NCBI RefSeq assembly: GCF_017874715.1
Contig: NZ_JAGGLR010000022.1
Coordinates: 62,001 to 126,000 of the forward strand
Reading direction: 5' to 3'
Source of the DNA: Streptomyces iranensis
GTDB lineage: Bacteria > Actinomycetota > Actinomycetes > Streptomycetales > Streptomycetaceae
Length of the DNA stretch: 64,000 bases
The notes under the pieces were generated by a model that saw nothing but the letters and a program-made list of their open reading frames with translations, searched no databases and was not told the origin of the DNA. Within the stretch, counting starts at the first letter, position 1; each line of letters begins with the position of its first letter. Position numbers and translations under genes: made by a program. Below, piece by piece: positions 27,201 through 35,258 of this stretch.

Positions 27201-30200
27201 TACGGCCTGCTGCGGTACCTCAATCCGCGCACCGCCGCGACGCTGGCCGAGCTGGAGCGCGCCGCGTGGGGCTTCAACTATCTGGGCCGGTTCGGTGCCG
27301 GGCGGACCGAGGAGGACTGGGCGCCGATCGGCGCGGCCGGGCCGCTCGGCGGGGCCGACCCGGGGATGCCGCTGGAGCACGCCGTCGACCTCACCCTGGT
27401 CACCCAGGACCAGCCGGAGGGCTCCACCCTGGTGGCCACCTGGACCTGGGCGGGCGAGCTGCTGTCCGAAGCGGATGTGCGGGAGCTGTCGCAGGCGTGG
27501 CTGCGGTCGGTGGAGGCGCTCGCCGCGTACGCGGCCCGGCCCGGCGCGGGCGGCCGCACCCCGTCCGACTTCCCGCTGGTGTCGCTGTCCATGCACGAGG
27601 TGGAGCGGCTGGAGGCCGCCCGGCCCGAGCTGGTGGACGTGGTGCCGCTCGCCCCGCTGCAGCAGGGCCTGATGTTCCAGAGTCAGCTGAGCGAGGGCCA
27701 GGTCGACCTGTACACCTCGCTGCTCACCCTTCAGGTGCGGGGCCCGCTGGACACCGCGCGGCTGCGCGCCGCGTGGGACGAGCTGCTCCGCCGCCATCCG
27801 CTGTTGCGCACCGAGTTCCGGCAGGACGGGCTGCGTGAGACCGTCGGCGTGGTCGTGGACGCGGTCCAGCTGCCGTGGGCGGAGGTGGATCTGTCCGGCT
27901 GCGCGCCGGAGATACGCGAGAGCCGGCTGGCGCGGCTGGTGGAGCGGGAACGCGGGCACCGCTTCGACCTGGGCAGCGCACCGCTGCTGCGCTTCACGGT
28001 CGTAACGCTGGGCCCCGACCGTCGCGCGCTGCTGTTCACCAACCACCACATGCTGGTGGACGGCTGGTCGATGCCGATGCTGTTCGCCGAGCTGTTCGCG
28101 CTGTACGGCGGTGGCGGCGGCGCGCGGCCGCCGTTCGCCTACCGGGACTATCTGGCCTGGCTGGGCCGGCAGGACCGGGCGGCGGCCGAGCGCGCCTGGA
28201 GCGAGGAACTGGCCGGTCTGGGGGACGCCACGTTGCTGGCGCCGGGGGAGCGGTCCGGCGCGGTCATGGTCCCGGAGCGGCTCACCGCCGAGCTGTCGAA
28301 GGAGACGACGGCCGCACTGACGGCCACCGCCCGCACATTCGGCCTGACCCTCAACACGGTGGTGCAGTCGGCGCTCGCCGTGCTGATCGCACGGGCCACC
28401 GGACAGAGCGACGTGGTGTTCGGCACGACCGTCTCCGGCCGCCCGGCGCAGCTGCCCGGTGTGGAGGACATGCTGGGCATGTTCATCAACACCATCCCGG
28501 TGCGGGCGGCGGTGCGCCCCGAGCAGACCCTGGTGGAGACGGCCAAGCTGCTCCAGGAGCGGCAGGTGCGGCTGCTGGACCACCATCACCTGGGGCTGGC
28601 CGACATCCAGCGGACCGCGGGGCGGCGCGAGCTGTTCGACACCGTCATCTCGTTCCAGAACTTCCCGCTGCAGCAGGCGCTGCCCGACCTCGGCGCGGCC
28701 GGTCTGGAGGTGACGTCCGCCGAGAGCACGGATGCCAGCCACTACCCGTTCGTCTTCCACGCCTTCCCCGGGGAGCGGCTGGAACTGCGCATTACCTACC
28801 AGCCCGACGTGCTGGATACGACGGGCGCGCGGGCCATGCTGGACCGGCTGGCCCGTGCGGTGTCCGCGTTCGCCACCCGGCCGGAGGCCCGGGTGGGACG
28901 GCTGGACCTGCTCGCCGACGGCGAGCGCCAGGCGCTGCTCTCGGCCGGCAGCGGCCCGGCCGAGCCGGTGGCGGACGGCCATCTGGCCACGCTGTTCGAG
29001 CGGGTGGCCGCCCGTGCGCCCCAGGCGTGCGCGGTCCGCTGGGAGGGCCAGGAGCTGAGCTATGACGAGCTGAACCGGCACGCCAATCGGCTCGCCCGGC
29101 GCCTGGTGGCGATGGGCGCCGGGCCCGAGCGGTTCGTGGCGGTGGCCCTGCCCCGGTCCGTCGCCTGGATCACCGCGGTACTGGCCGTGGCGAAGGCCGG
29201 GGCCGCGTACCTGCCGGTCGACACCGACTACCCGCACGAGCGCATCGCGTTCATGCTCGACGACGCGCGGCCGGTGCTCGTCATCACCGCCGACGCCGTC
29301 CAGGACCCGCTGCCGCCCGCCGATGTGCTGCCACGGCTGTGCCTGGACGACCCGGCGGCGGCGGACGCGCTCGCCGTGGCGTCCGACACCGACCTCGGCG
29401 ACGCCGACCGGGCCGGCGCCCTGGTCACCGCCAACGCCGCCTACATGATCTACACCTCCGGGTCGACCGGTCGCCCCAAGGGCGTCGTCGTCACCCACGC
29501 CGCGCTGGCCGCACTCGCCGATCTGCACACCCGCCGGCTCGCCGCGGGCCCCGGCAGCCGGGTGCTGCAGTTCGCCTCGCCGAGCTTCGACGCCTCGGTG
29601 TGGGAGGTGTGCATGGCGCTGCTGACGGGCGCCACCCTGGTGCTCGCCCCCAAGCACCGGCTGCTGCCGGGGCCCGCGCTCACCGAACTGATCGCCGAGC
29701 ACCGGGTCACCCACGCCACCATCCCGCCGACCCCGCTCGGCGCGGTGGGCGAGGAGGAACTGCCCAGCCTGACCGCCCTGGTGGTGGCGGGCGAGGCCAC
29801 CGGCGCCGACCTCGTCGCCCGCTGGGCCCCCGGCCGCACCATGATCAACGCGTACGGTCCCACGGAGACCACGGTCTGCGCGACCGTCAGCGGCCCGCTG
29901 ACCGGCGGCCGCCCCTCCATCGGCCGCCCCGTACCGCACGCCCGGGTGCGGGTCCTGGACACCACGCTGGCCCCGGCTCCGGTCGGCGTCACCGGCGAGC
30001 TGTACATCGCGGGCCTGCCACTGGCCCGCGGCTACTGGGGCCGCCCGGACCTGACCGCCGACCGGTTCGTCGCCGATCCCTTCGGTCCGCCCGGAGCGCG
30101 CATGTACCGCACCGGCGACCTGGTGCGCTGGCGGGCCGACGGCGAACTGGACTTCCTCGGCCGGGCCGACCACCAGGTGAAGCTGCGTGGCTTCCGGATC

Positions 30201-33200
30201 GAACCCGCCGAGATCGAGGCCGTCCTGTCCGGGGCGCCGGGGGTGGCCGAGGCCGTCGTGATGGTACGGGAGGACCAGCCGGGCGAACCGCGTCTGGTCG
30301 CCTATCTGCTGGCCGAGGACGACACCGGCCCCGACCTGGACGTGGCCGCCGCCACCGCCGCCGCGGCGCTTCCGGACCACATGGTGCCACGGGTGTTCGT
30401 GCCGATGACCGCGTGGCCGCGGACGCCCAACGACAAGCTGGACCGGGCCGCGCTCCCCGCACCACAGGCCCCGGCCGCGGCCGGCCGGCCCGCGCGCACC
30501 GTGCTGGAGCAGGTGCTGAGCACCCTCTTCGCCGAGGTGCTCGCACTGCCCGCGGTCGGTGTGGACGACGACTTCTTCCACCTCGGCGGGCACTCCCTGC
30601 TCGCCAGCCGGCTGGCCGGCCGCATCCGTTCCACGCTCGGGGCCGAGCTGCCGGTGCGGACTCTGTTCGACAGCCCGACGGTCGCCGGGGTGGCGGCCTG
30701 GTTCGGTCGGGAGACGGCGGCGCTGCGGCCCGCGATGCGCCGGATGCCCCGCCCGGAGGTGCTGCCGCTGTCCCACGCCCAGCGGCGGCTGTGGTTCATC
30801 GACCGGTACGAGGGCGGCAGTGCCACGTACAACATGCCGATCGCGATGCGGCTCCACGGTCCGCTGGACCCCGGCGCGCTGCGCGCGGCGGTGGCCGATG
30901 TCATGGCCCGCCACGAGGCGCTGCGCACGGTCTTCCCCGAAGAGGCCGGCATCCCCCGGCAGTGTGTTCTGGACCCCGATGGGCTGCGGATCGACCTGCC
31001 GGTGACCACGGTGGCCGCCGACGGGGTCGCCGAGGCGCTGACCGGGGCCGCCCGCCGCCCCTTCGACCTGGCGGTGGACCCGCCGCTGCGGGTGGAGCTG
31101 CTGCGTCTGGACGCGCGGACGCATGTGCTGCTGGTGGTGGTGCACCACATCGCCGGTGACGGCTGGTCGATGGGCCCGCTGTGCCAGGACGTCAGCACCG
31201 CCTACGCGGCCCGGCTGCACGGCGAGGCCCCGGACTGGGAACCGCTTCCGATCCAGTACGGCGACTACACCCTGTGGCAGAACGAGCTGCTGGACGAGGA
31301 GGCCGGGCCGGACAGCCCGTTCGCCCGCCAACTGCGGTTCTGGACCGAGGCCCTGGAGGGCGCGCCCGAGCAGCTGGCCCTGCCCACCGACCGCCCGCGC
31401 CCGGCCGTGCCCGGCTACCGCGGCGACGATGTGGTCTTCCATGTGGACGCCGAGACGCACACCGGGCTCACCGAGCTCGCCCGCCAGTGCGGGGTCACGG
31501 TGTTCATGGTGCTCCAGGCCGGGCTCGCGGCCCTGCTGACCCGGCTCGGGGCGGGGACGGACATCCCGCTGGGCAGCCCCATCGCGGGCCGCACCGACGA
31601 GGCCGTGGAGGACCTGGTCGGGTTCTTCGTCAACACCCTGGTGCTGCGCACCGACACCTCGGGCAACCCCGGCTTCCGGGAGCTGCTGGACCGGGTGCGC
31701 CGGACCGACCTGGCCGCCTACGCGCACCAGGACATGCCGTTCGAGCGGCTGGTGGACGCCCTCGAGCCCGAGCGCGATCCCTCCCGCAACCCGTTGTTCC
31801 AGGTGGCCTTCGGGCTGCAGAACGACGCCACACCCGTGGTGGACCTGCCCGGGGTGCGGGGCGAGGAGGAGTTCGTGGGCATGCAGGTCGCCCGCTTCGA
31901 CCTCATGTTCGGCTTCACCGAGACACATGACTCCGACGGTTCGCCCGCCGGCATGAACGGGTCCGTGGAGTACGCCACCGACCTGTTCGACGCGGAGACC
32001 GTCGAGGGCTTCGTACGACGGCTCATCCGGCTGCTGCGCAGCGCGGTCCAGGAACCGGACCGCGGCTTGGACGCGCTCGCGATCATGGACGAGGACGAGC
32101 GCCGCCGCATGCTGGTCGACTGGAACGACACTGCGCGCCCCGCCCCCGCCGGCACCCTGGTCAGCCGCTTCGAGGAGCAGGTGGCCCGCACCCCGGCGGC
32201 CCCCGCGCTGCTCGGCGGCGACCGCACGCTGGACTATGCCACGCTCGACCAGGAGGCCAACCGGCTCGCCCGGCTGCTGGTGGAGCGCGGCGTCGGCCCC
32301 GAGACGCTGGTGGCGCTCGCGATTCCGGCGTCGGTCGAGCAGCTGGTCGCGGTGTTCGCGGTGCTCAAGGCGGGCGCGGGTTATGTGCCGCTCGATCCGC
32401 GCCACCCCGTCGAGCGCGTCCGGTTCATGCTCGACGACGCCCGGCCCACGCTGCTGCTCTGCACCGGGCAAGGCGCCTCCCAGCTGCCTGCGGACGATGC
32501 CCGGCCCCGGCTGTACCTCGACGCGCCCGCTACCCGGGCGGAGCTCGCGGCGCGCCCCGGCCATGCCCTCGACGACGCTGAGCGGCGCCGTCCGCCGCAC
32601 CGGAACAACGTCGCGTACGTCATCTACACCTCGGGCTCGACCGGTCGCCCCAAGGGCGTGGCCGTGGCCCACGCCTCCGTCCTGCAATACCTGGACTGGG
32701 CCCTGGACATCTATCCGGCGCTGCGCGGCACCGCGCTGCTGCACTCGCCGATCTCCTTCGACCTGACGGTGACCGCGCTGTTCGGGCCGCTGCTCTCCGG
32801 TGGCCGCCTGCACGTGGCCGGGATGGAGGAGGACCGGCGGACCATCGAGGCGCTTGACGCCGCCCCGCTGTCGTTCCTGAAGGTGACGCCCACCCATCTG
32901 CGGCTGCTCGACGCCCTGCCGCCGGAATTCTCCCCCGCCGACGACCTGGTGATCGGCGGCGAGGCGCTGACCGACGCCGCACTCGCCAACTGGCGCGCCC
33001 GCAACCCGCGCGCCACCGTGCACAACGAGTACGGCCCCACCGAGACCACGGTCGGCTGCAGCGTCCACCGGATCGCGCCGGGTGACGAGGTGCGCCCCGG
33101 CGTCGTGACCCTTGGCGGCCCCGCGTGGAACACCCGGATGTATGTGCTGGACTCGCGGCTGCAGCCGGTTCCGGTGGGCGTCCCCGGCGAGCTGTACATC

Positions 33201-35258
33201 GCGGGCGGGCTGCTGGCCCGCGGCTATCTGCACCGGGCGCCGCTGACGGCCGAGCGGTTCGTCGCCGACCCGTTCGGCACCCCGGGCGAGCGGATGTATC
33301 GCACCGGCGACCTGGTGCGCTGGCTCCCCGACGGCCGGCAGGAGTTCGTCGGCCGGGTCGACAACCAGGTCAAGGTGCGCGGCTACCGCATCGAGACCGA
33401 CGAGATCGAGCGCACCCTGCGGGACCACCCCGAGGTGGACGAGGCCGTGGTGACGGTGCGCGAGGACCGCCCCGGGGATCCGCAACTGGTGGCCTATGTG
33501 GTGCCCGCGCTGGACGGCTCCCGGGAGGAGAGCGGCTCAGCCGAGGAGCAGATCGACCAGTGGCAGCAGGTGTACGACCTGATGTACGGCGTGGAGCGGC
33601 CGGAGGAGTTCGGTGAGGACTTCAGCGGCTGGGCCAGCAGCTACACCGGTGAGGACATCCCGATCGAGGAGATGCGGGAGTGGCGGGACGCCACCGTGGA
33701 GCGGATCCGGGCCCTGCGGCCGCGCCGGGTGCTGGAGATCGGCGTCGGCAGCGGTCTGCTGCTGGCCAAGCTCGCCGGTGACTGCGAGGCGTACTGGGGC
33801 GTCGACTTCTCCGCCGAGGCCATCGGCGTACTGCGCCGACAGGTCGCCGCCCGGCCCGAGCTGGCCGAGCGGGTGCGGCTGCGGGTGGGCGCCGCGCATG
33901 AGCTGGACGGGCTGCCCACGGGCTTCTTCGACACCGTGGTCATCAACTCCGTCGCCCAGTACTTCCCCAATGCGGTGTATCTGACAGACCTGTTGGAGTC
34001 GCTGTCCGGCCTCGTCGTGCCCGGCGGGGCGGTCTTCCTCGGGGACCAGCGCAACCTGCGTACCCAGCGTGCCTTCCAGACCGCGATCCGGCTGCGGCAG
34101 CACTCGGAGCACCAGGATCAGGCCGCGGTGTCCCGGGCGGTCGAGCAGGCGATCATGATGGAGAAGGAACTCCTGGTCGATCCCGAGTACTTCGCCGCCG
34201 TCGCCCGCGACATTCCCGCGTACACGGCCGTGGACGTACGGGTCAAGCGCGGTGCGGGCGGCAACGAGCTGACCCGCCACCGCTTCGATGTGGTGCTGCG
34301 TACCGGTCCGGTGGACGCGCACGGCCTCGGCGACATCAACCGGCTGCGCCACGGCGTGGACCTCACCGGCCTGGCCGGTCTCGAACACCATCTGGCCGAG
34401 CACGGCGGCGAGCCGGTCCGGGTCACCGGCATCCCCGACGCCCGGCTGGCCGGGGAGCAGGCAGCCCTGCACGCCCTCACCGAAGGGCGTCCGCTGGAGG
34501 AGATCGCGGCGGCCCTGGACCGCCCCGAGGAGCCGGGCGTCGACCCCGAGGCGCTGTACGCCCTGGCCGACCGCCTCGGGCTGGCGGTCCAGGTCACCTA
34601 TGCCTCCGGCGCCCCGGGCCGGCTCGACGCCGTCTTCGGCGCCGAGGGACCCGCCCTGACCGATGTGTACCTCCCCGCCACCCGTCTGGAGCCCGGCGCA
34701 CACGTCAACAACCCCCTCGGCTCACGCCGGCTGGGCACCCTCGTGGCCGACCTGCGCGCCCACGCCGAGCAGCAGCTGCCCGAGTACATGGTGCCCGCCG
34801 CGTTCGTCCCGCTCGACGAGCTGCCCATGACGGTGAACGGCAAGCTCGACCGCCGGGCGCTGCCCGCGCCGGAGTTCAGCGTCAGTTCCACTTCACGGGC
34901 GCCGCGCACCGAGCAGGAGGCCCTGGTCTGCGCGGTGATGGCCGAGGTCCTGGCCCTGCCCACGGTCGGCGTCGACGACAGCTTCTTCGACCTGGGCGGA
35001 GACAGCATCATCTCGATCCAGCTCGTCAGCCGTCTGCGGGCCGCCGGTGTGGTCCTCACGGCCCGTGATGTGTTCCGGCACAAGACGGCAGCGGCCATGG
35101 CGGCCGTCGCCGACACACCCACCGACACCACACCGGCGGGGGCCCAGGCGCCGAGCGTGCCACCGCCGCCCGACGACGGGACGATCGACCGGTCCCTGGT
35201 GTCGCTCTCGGATGACGAACTCTCACTCCTCGAATCTGACTGGAGGTTGCCGGAATGA
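18273..35258 (+). CDS. Nonribosomal peptide synthetase, modules 1-4 (C-A-PCP-E, C-A-PCP-E, C-A-PCP, C-A-MT-PCP)
   Basis: A 5661-residue NRPS. The GTG start at 18273 follows GAAGGGGA (18258-18265). Order by residue: C1 22-450, A1 480-1000, PCP1 (Ser 1031), E1 1081-1530, C2 1569-2000, A2 2025-2530, PCP2 (Ser 2570), E2 2623-3090, C3 3120-3540, A3 3573-4070, PCP3 (Ser 4108), C4 4146-4600, A4 4629-5535 with an N-methyltransferase inserted at about 5087-5486, PCP4 (Ser 5578), then a tail ending in an acidic helix (SLSDDELSLLESDW), possibly a docking element. All four C domains keep HHxxxDG. There is no loading A-PCP; C1 would accept an acyl group, so the product is N-acylated. The stop overlaps the next NRPS start (ATGA). 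Confidence 0.97.
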   Translation: MFSETSGRATDEREAADGRERRELPLTAAQLGIWHAQQLAPLSTAYQGGEYLEVAGPVDAARLEAAVRRTLAEAETLRVRVVDGPDGPRQVITPVGDWTLPVVDLRREADPRAAAEQAMWERLRTPLDLGGDPLFGCVLFAVAPDRFFWFHHYHHLVGDGFTVAAVARRVTELYNAAGTEGVAAGTPFPPLAELVEADTAYRASEQFEADRAFWARELADAPAPASLSAGPPAPPREKVRRGMTLEAPELDRLRDVAREAALPWPIAVLTAVAVYVQRMSGTGEVTLGVPVASRIGHAPQRTPGMMSNLLPLRLDLGPGLTVGEALRQVSGRLRAILRHQRYRYEDLRREHGGPDARTPLFGPQVNIMSFAAELAFGGCPVTVHNLSIGPTDDFSVVVSVRPGGAGLRIELDGNADRYEEADVAAHQQRLGHLLERLARADVDTPLGRLDITTPDERTRALAEAAPRPRTTSPEAPATLPGLFAHQARRTPYAPALTCGDTTLTYGELNARANQLAHCLIQRGAGPERLVALALPRSLDQVVAILAVLKAGAAYVPLDPAAPADRLALVLGDARPALLVTAAEVDAAVGAHTGDAVPRLVVDAPEVRAAMAREAATDPAVTGLRPDCPAYVIYTSGSTGRPKGVVVTHRNVTRLFTAAAEHLAFGPEDVWTMFHSFAFDFSVWEVWGPLLHGGRLVVVPFDVSRSPEDFLDLLAEQRVTILNQTPSAFYPLIQADRERPERHLALRHVVFGGEALDLGRLEAWYDHRAEDAPALSNMYGITETTVHVTHLGLDRATASRASGSLIGGPLGDLRVLVLDQALQPVPEGAVGEMYVTGPGLARGYLGRHGMTASRFVAAPFGRSGERMYRTGDLARRRADGALEYLGRADDQVQIRGFRVEPGEVAAVLADLPGVAQAAVVPRTDRPGQTTLVAYVVPASGATPEVSALRAGAVAALPDYMVPGAFVTLPTLPLTVNGKVDRAALPAPDPGGEASGRRPSTEEERVLCDIVAELLNLERVGADDDFFTLGGDSIVSIQLVGAARRAGLRFTTREVFRCRTVEALAAVAERGAAQGGDGDDGTGELPATPVIRWLQERGGAIDRYHQVMTFTTPPGARQEELTAALQALLDGHDALRARLLDDGDGPWRLAVAPPGAVRAADRLRRMPLADGDTPAGATAPAVRAAVDRLAPRTGTMLQAVWCDAGHDRPGRMVLAIHHLVIDGVSWRVLLPDLAAAFTAVREGRDPRPASAATSLRRFAGLLAEQAATGARDGEVAYWRAVLTSAEEPTLGARPLDPAADVAGARRQMTVTLPAGPAESVLTTVPAAFHTGAREVLLAGFAAAVADWRREHGGTAPEVLLDLEGHGRDAVADGADLTRTVGWLTALFPVRLGLGALDFDEFAAGGAAAGQALREVKERLREVPDGGVGYGVLRYLAPPGTLPDDGARPQILFNYLGRFGAAVPGRPWTPLPGLEGFGGGDDPAMPVSHALQVDVVAQDGADGPELTAVLSWPDGVLDEAALEALAQRWRRALAGLAAHAARPGSGGLTPADVPLAGLTQDQLDTLAAETGPLADVLPLAPLQRGLLFHAAYDTEQPDAYTVEFRFALEGTVDPERLRRAVEATLRRHPQLRAGFWDDGSGAPVQFVPRALTVPWRRIDLRHLDERARTAELERVSAEQPRFAPDRPPLFQFLLARTGEDRHILVFRHHHLLLDGWSVPLLLRDIRTAYAAEGADAGSAAPPAVPYQRYLDWLRDQDREAAEAVWRAALADLPGPTRLAPADAPRAGGGVEELAVDLGAPLTAALEATGRRHGITLGTLMQGAWAIVLGALTGSRDVVFGGTVAGRPAEVDGVESMVGLFINTLPVRARFRPDEPVRALLERLQQEQAELTTHQHLPLAAVQRLGGVGELFDTLLVIENYPFPPESPRAADGAWQVAGIDGRDDTHYPLSIAVMTGDALRLRLGHRTDVFTAEQVRTVASCLHQVLARLADDLEQPVGRVRLLDPATHRTVLGWGRGAAASAATGTVGGLLAEAAARTPDRTALVGEGGTLTYAQLEERANRLARLLAARGAGPEHTVGLLLPRGVDAIVAMFAVLKAGAAYVPIDPGLPAGRIRFVIEDTAPVAVVTAAGLAPARTGAPLVVLDDPRTAAELAAPAGQPLADEERRGAVRPENLAYLIHTSGSTGVPKGVGVEHRNLVSLFAAHRRDLIEPAVSAAGGRRFRAAMTASLSFDTSFDGVLWMLAGHELHVVDDDTRRDPRALVAYVAEHRVDFLDITPSYAARLLDAGLLEAEAAPSVLMLGGEALGPGLWSRLREAAPATAAHNFYGPTEFTIDALSAPLASAEHPVVGRPLRGGRAYLLDGALRPVPPGAPGELYLSGPQLARGYAGRPALTADRFVADPFVPGGRMYRTGDVVRWSAEGQIEFLGRADEQVKVRGHRIELGEIEAALTGHPSVVRAAVVARTDTPGVTRLVAYAVAAAGPCDPAELRDHLARTLPEYMVPAAVVPVAELPLTANGKLDTGALPAPDFAAAASARPAATPAEHTLCALFAEVLGLPAVGADDDFFALGGDSIISIQLVSRARRAGLGLSPRDVFTRRTVAALAAAATPVTPDGPVATRDPSAPGELPLTPIVAAQRELGGLNDGFHQAFVVAVPAGATTDRLGEVLQDLVDHHDALRLRLDAGDGDWRLTVREPGQVSAAPLLTTAEVTAAGADGGPDAYEDAFATALDAALPGARARLNPAAGTVLDAVWFDPGPERAGRLLLSVHHLAVDGVSWRILLEDLALAWRARAAGRRPQLPPVGTPLRTWATGLAALARTPEVERELEVWTGLLRTPDLPVADRPLDPARDVAATARTLTVTVPAAHTAPLLTTLPTAFATGVNEVLLAGFAVAVADWRRRRGLHPDGPLVDVESHGRHDLLEGADLSRTVGWFTEQHPVRLDPGPLDWADVAAGGPSLGQAVKRIKEQIRAVPGDGAGYGLLRYLNPRTAATLAELERAAWGFNYLGRFGAGRTEEDWAPIGAAGPLGGADPGMPLEHAVDLTLVTQDQPEGSTLVATWTWAGELLSEADVRELSQAWLRSVEALAAYAARPGAGGRTPSDFPLVSLSMHEVERLEAARPELVDVVPLAPLQQGLMFQSQLSEGQVDLYTSLLTLQVRGPLDTARLRAAWDELLRRHPLLRTEFRQDGLRETVGVVVDAVQLPWAEVDLSGCAPEIRESRLARLVERERGHRFDLGSAPLLRFTVVTLGPDRRALLFTNHHMLVDGWSMPMLFAELFALYGGGGGARPPFAYRDYLAWLGRQDRAAAERAWSEELAGLGDATLLAPGERSGAVMVPERLTAELSKETTAALTATARTFGLTLNTVVQSALAVLIARATGQSDVVFGTTVSGRPAQLPGVEDMLGMFINTIPVRAAVRPEQTLVETAKLLQERQVRLLDHHHLGLADIQRTAGRRELFDTVISFQNFPLQQALPDLGAAGLEVTSAESTDASHYPFVFHAFPGERLELRITYQPDVLDTTGARAMLDRLARAVSAFATRPEARVGRLDLLADGERQALLSAGSGPAEPVADGHLATLFERVAARAPQACAVRWEGQELSYDELNRHANRLARRLVAMGAGPERFVAVALPRSVAWITAVLAVAKAGAAYLPVDTDYPHERIAFMLDDARPVLVITADAVQDPLPPADVLPRLCLDDPAAADALAVASDTDLGDADRAGALVTANAAYMIYTSGSTGRPKGVVVTHAALAALADLHTRRLAAGPGSRVLQFASPSFDASVWEVCMALLTGATLVLAPKHRLLPGPALTELIAEHRVTHATIPPTPLGAVGEEELPSLTALVVAGEATGADLVARWAPGRTMINAYGPTETTVCATVSGPLTGGRPSIGRPVPHARVRVLDTTLAPAPVGVTGELYIAGLPLARGYWGRPDLTADRFVADPFGPPGARMYRTGDLVRWRADGELDFLGRADHQVKLRGFRIEPAEIEAVLSGAPGVAEAVVMVREDQPGEPRLVAYLLAEDDTGPDLDVAAATAAAALPDHMVPRVFVPMTAWPRTPNDKLDRAALPAPQAPAAAGRPARTVLEQVLSTLFAEVLALPAVGVDDDFFHLGGHSLLASRLAGRIRSTLGAELPVRTLFDSPTVAGVAAWFGRETAALRPAMRRMPRPEVLPLSHAQRRLWFIDRYEGGSATYNMPIAMRLHGPLDPGALRAAVADVMARHEALRTVFPEEAGIPRQCVLDPDGLRIDLPVTTVAADGVAEALTGAARRPFDLAVDPPLRVELLRLDARTHVLLVVVHHIAGDGWSMGPLCQDVSTAYAARLHGEAPDWEPLPIQYGDYTLWQNELLDEEAGPDSPFARQLRFWTEALEGAPEQLALPTDRPRPAVPGYRGDDVVFHVDAETHTGLTELARQCGVTVFMVLQAGLAALLTRLGAGTDIPLGSPIAGRTDEAVEDLVGFFVNTLVLRTDTSGNPGFRELLDRVRRTDLAAYAHQDMPFERLVDALEPERDPSRNPLFQVAFGLQNDATPVVDLPGVRGEEEFVGMQVARFDLMFGFTETHDSDGSPAGMNGSVEYATDLFDAETVEGFVRRLIRLLRSAVQEPDRGLDALAIMDEDERRRMLVDWNDTARPAPAGTLVSRFEEQVARTPAAPALLGGDRTLDYATLDQEANRLARLLVERGVGPETLVALAIPASVEQLVAVFAVLKAGAGYVPLDPRHPVERVRFMLDDARPTLLLCTGQGASQLPADDARPRLYLDAPATRAELAARPGHALDDAERRRPPHRNNVAYVIYTSGSTGRPKGVAVAHASVLQYLDWALDIYPALRGTALLHSPISFDLTVTALFGPLLSGGRLHVAGMEEDRRTIEALDAAPLSFLKVTPTHLRLLDALPPEFSPADDLVIGGEALTDAALANWRARNPRATVHNEYGPTETTVGCSVHRIAPGDEVRPGVVTLGGPAWNTRMYVLDSRLQPVPVGVPGELYIAGGLLARGYLHRAPLTAERFVADPFGTPGERMYRTGDLVRWLPDGRQEFVGRVDNQVKVRGYRIETDEIERTLRDHPEVDEAVVTVREDRPGDPQLVAYVVPALDGSREESGSAEEQIDQWQQVYDLMYGVERPEEFGEDFSGWASSYTGEDIPIEEMREWRDATVERIRALRPRRVLEIGVGSGLLLAKLAGDCEAYWGVDFSAEAIGVLRRQVAARPELAERVRLRVGAAHELDGLPTGFFDTVVINSVAQYFPNAVYLTDLLESLSGLVVPGGAVFLGDQRNLRTQRAFQTAIRLRQHSEHQDQAAVSRAVEQAIMMEKELLVDPEYFAAVARDIPAYTAVDVRVKRGAGGNELTRHRFDVVLRTGPVDAHGLGDINRLRHGVDLTGLAGLEHHLAEHGGEPVRVTGIPDARLAGEQAALHALTEGRPLEEIAAALDRPEEPGVDPEALYALADRLGLAVQVTYASGAPGRLDAVFGAEGPALTDVYLPATRLEPGAHVNNPLGSRRLGTLVADLRAHAEQQLPEYMVPAAFVPLDELPMTVNGKLDRRALPAPEFSVSSTSRAPRTEQEALVCAVMAEVLALPTVGVDDSFFDLGGDSIISIQLVSRLRAAGVVLTARDVFRHKTAAAMAAVADTPTDTTPAGAQAPSVPPPPDDGTIDRSLVSLSDDELSLLESDWRLPE
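18330..22890 (+). other. NRPS module 1: C-A(Thr)-PCP-E
   Basis: The specificity residues read by eye (GrsA positions 235-517) are D-F-W-N-V-G-M-V-H-K, the standard threonine code. C1 has HHLVGDG and begins LPLTAAQLGIW, like acyl-accepting starter domains. E1 keeps HHLVIDG and the EGHGRD motif, so D-Thr (D-allo) is expected. Its side-chain hydroxyl is a candidate nucleophile for lactone formation by the terminal TE. Confidence 0.85.
22960..27560 (+). other. NRPS module 2: C-A(basic residue)-PCP-E
   Basis: C2 is of the type that accepts a D-configured donor (LPLAPLQRGLLFH; HHLLLDG), matching E1 upstream. The A2 code reads D-T-D-D-M-G-F-I-D-K. Acidic residues at positions 239, 278 and 331 point to a cationic side chain (Arg, Orn, Lys or a cyclised derivative), though Gln/Glu codes share two of these. 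E2 is intact (HHLAVDG; ESHGRH), so the residue should be D. Confidence 0.65.
27620..30700 (+). other. NRPS module 3: C-A(Phe/aromatic)-PCP
   Basis: C3 is a D-donor type domain (VVPLAPLQQGLMFQ; HHMLVDG) following E2. The A3 code D-A-W-T-V-A-A-V-C-K is close to the GrsA phenylalanine code. The A10 motif reads PNDKLD instead of PNGKLD, but the catalytic Lys is kept. PCP3 is GGHSL type, consistent with no E domain. Confidence 0.8.
30745..35110 (+). other. NRPS module 4: C-A(Asn)-N-methyltransferase-PCP
   Basis: C4 is an L-donor type (LPLSHAQRRLWF; HHIAGDG). The A4 code D-L-T-K-V-G-E-V-G-K is the asparagine code. A methyltransferase (VLEIGVGSGLLL) is inserted between A8 and A10, predicting N-methyl-Asn. 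PCP4 is GGDSIISIQ type, the form usually followed by an E domain, yet the gene ends without one, and the next C domain (start of the second NRPS) is of the D-donor type. Confidence 0.8.
33534..35020 (+). repeat. Copy 1 of a ~1.5-kb near-identical MT/A10/PCP block
   Basis: This block matches 50624-52110 at a constant offset of 17,090 bp with no net insertion or deletion, from just before the methyltransferase to the PCP serine region. Long runs are identical at the DNA level; a diverged patch lies around 33795-33900 and another near 34490-34560. See the paired entry. Confidence 0.92.

Noticed and set aside
30415..30465. A3 as inactive because NGK reads NDK
   Set aside because: The catalytic Lys is present and all other A-domain core motifs are intact; the neighbouring Gly is not essential to the call.
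22047..33485. Very long minus-strand open frames opposite the NRPS genes (also 34598-40255 and 43397-50572)
   Set aside because: They are the antisense reading of biased NRPS codons, rich in Gly/Arg/Gln/His, with no domains and no start signals.
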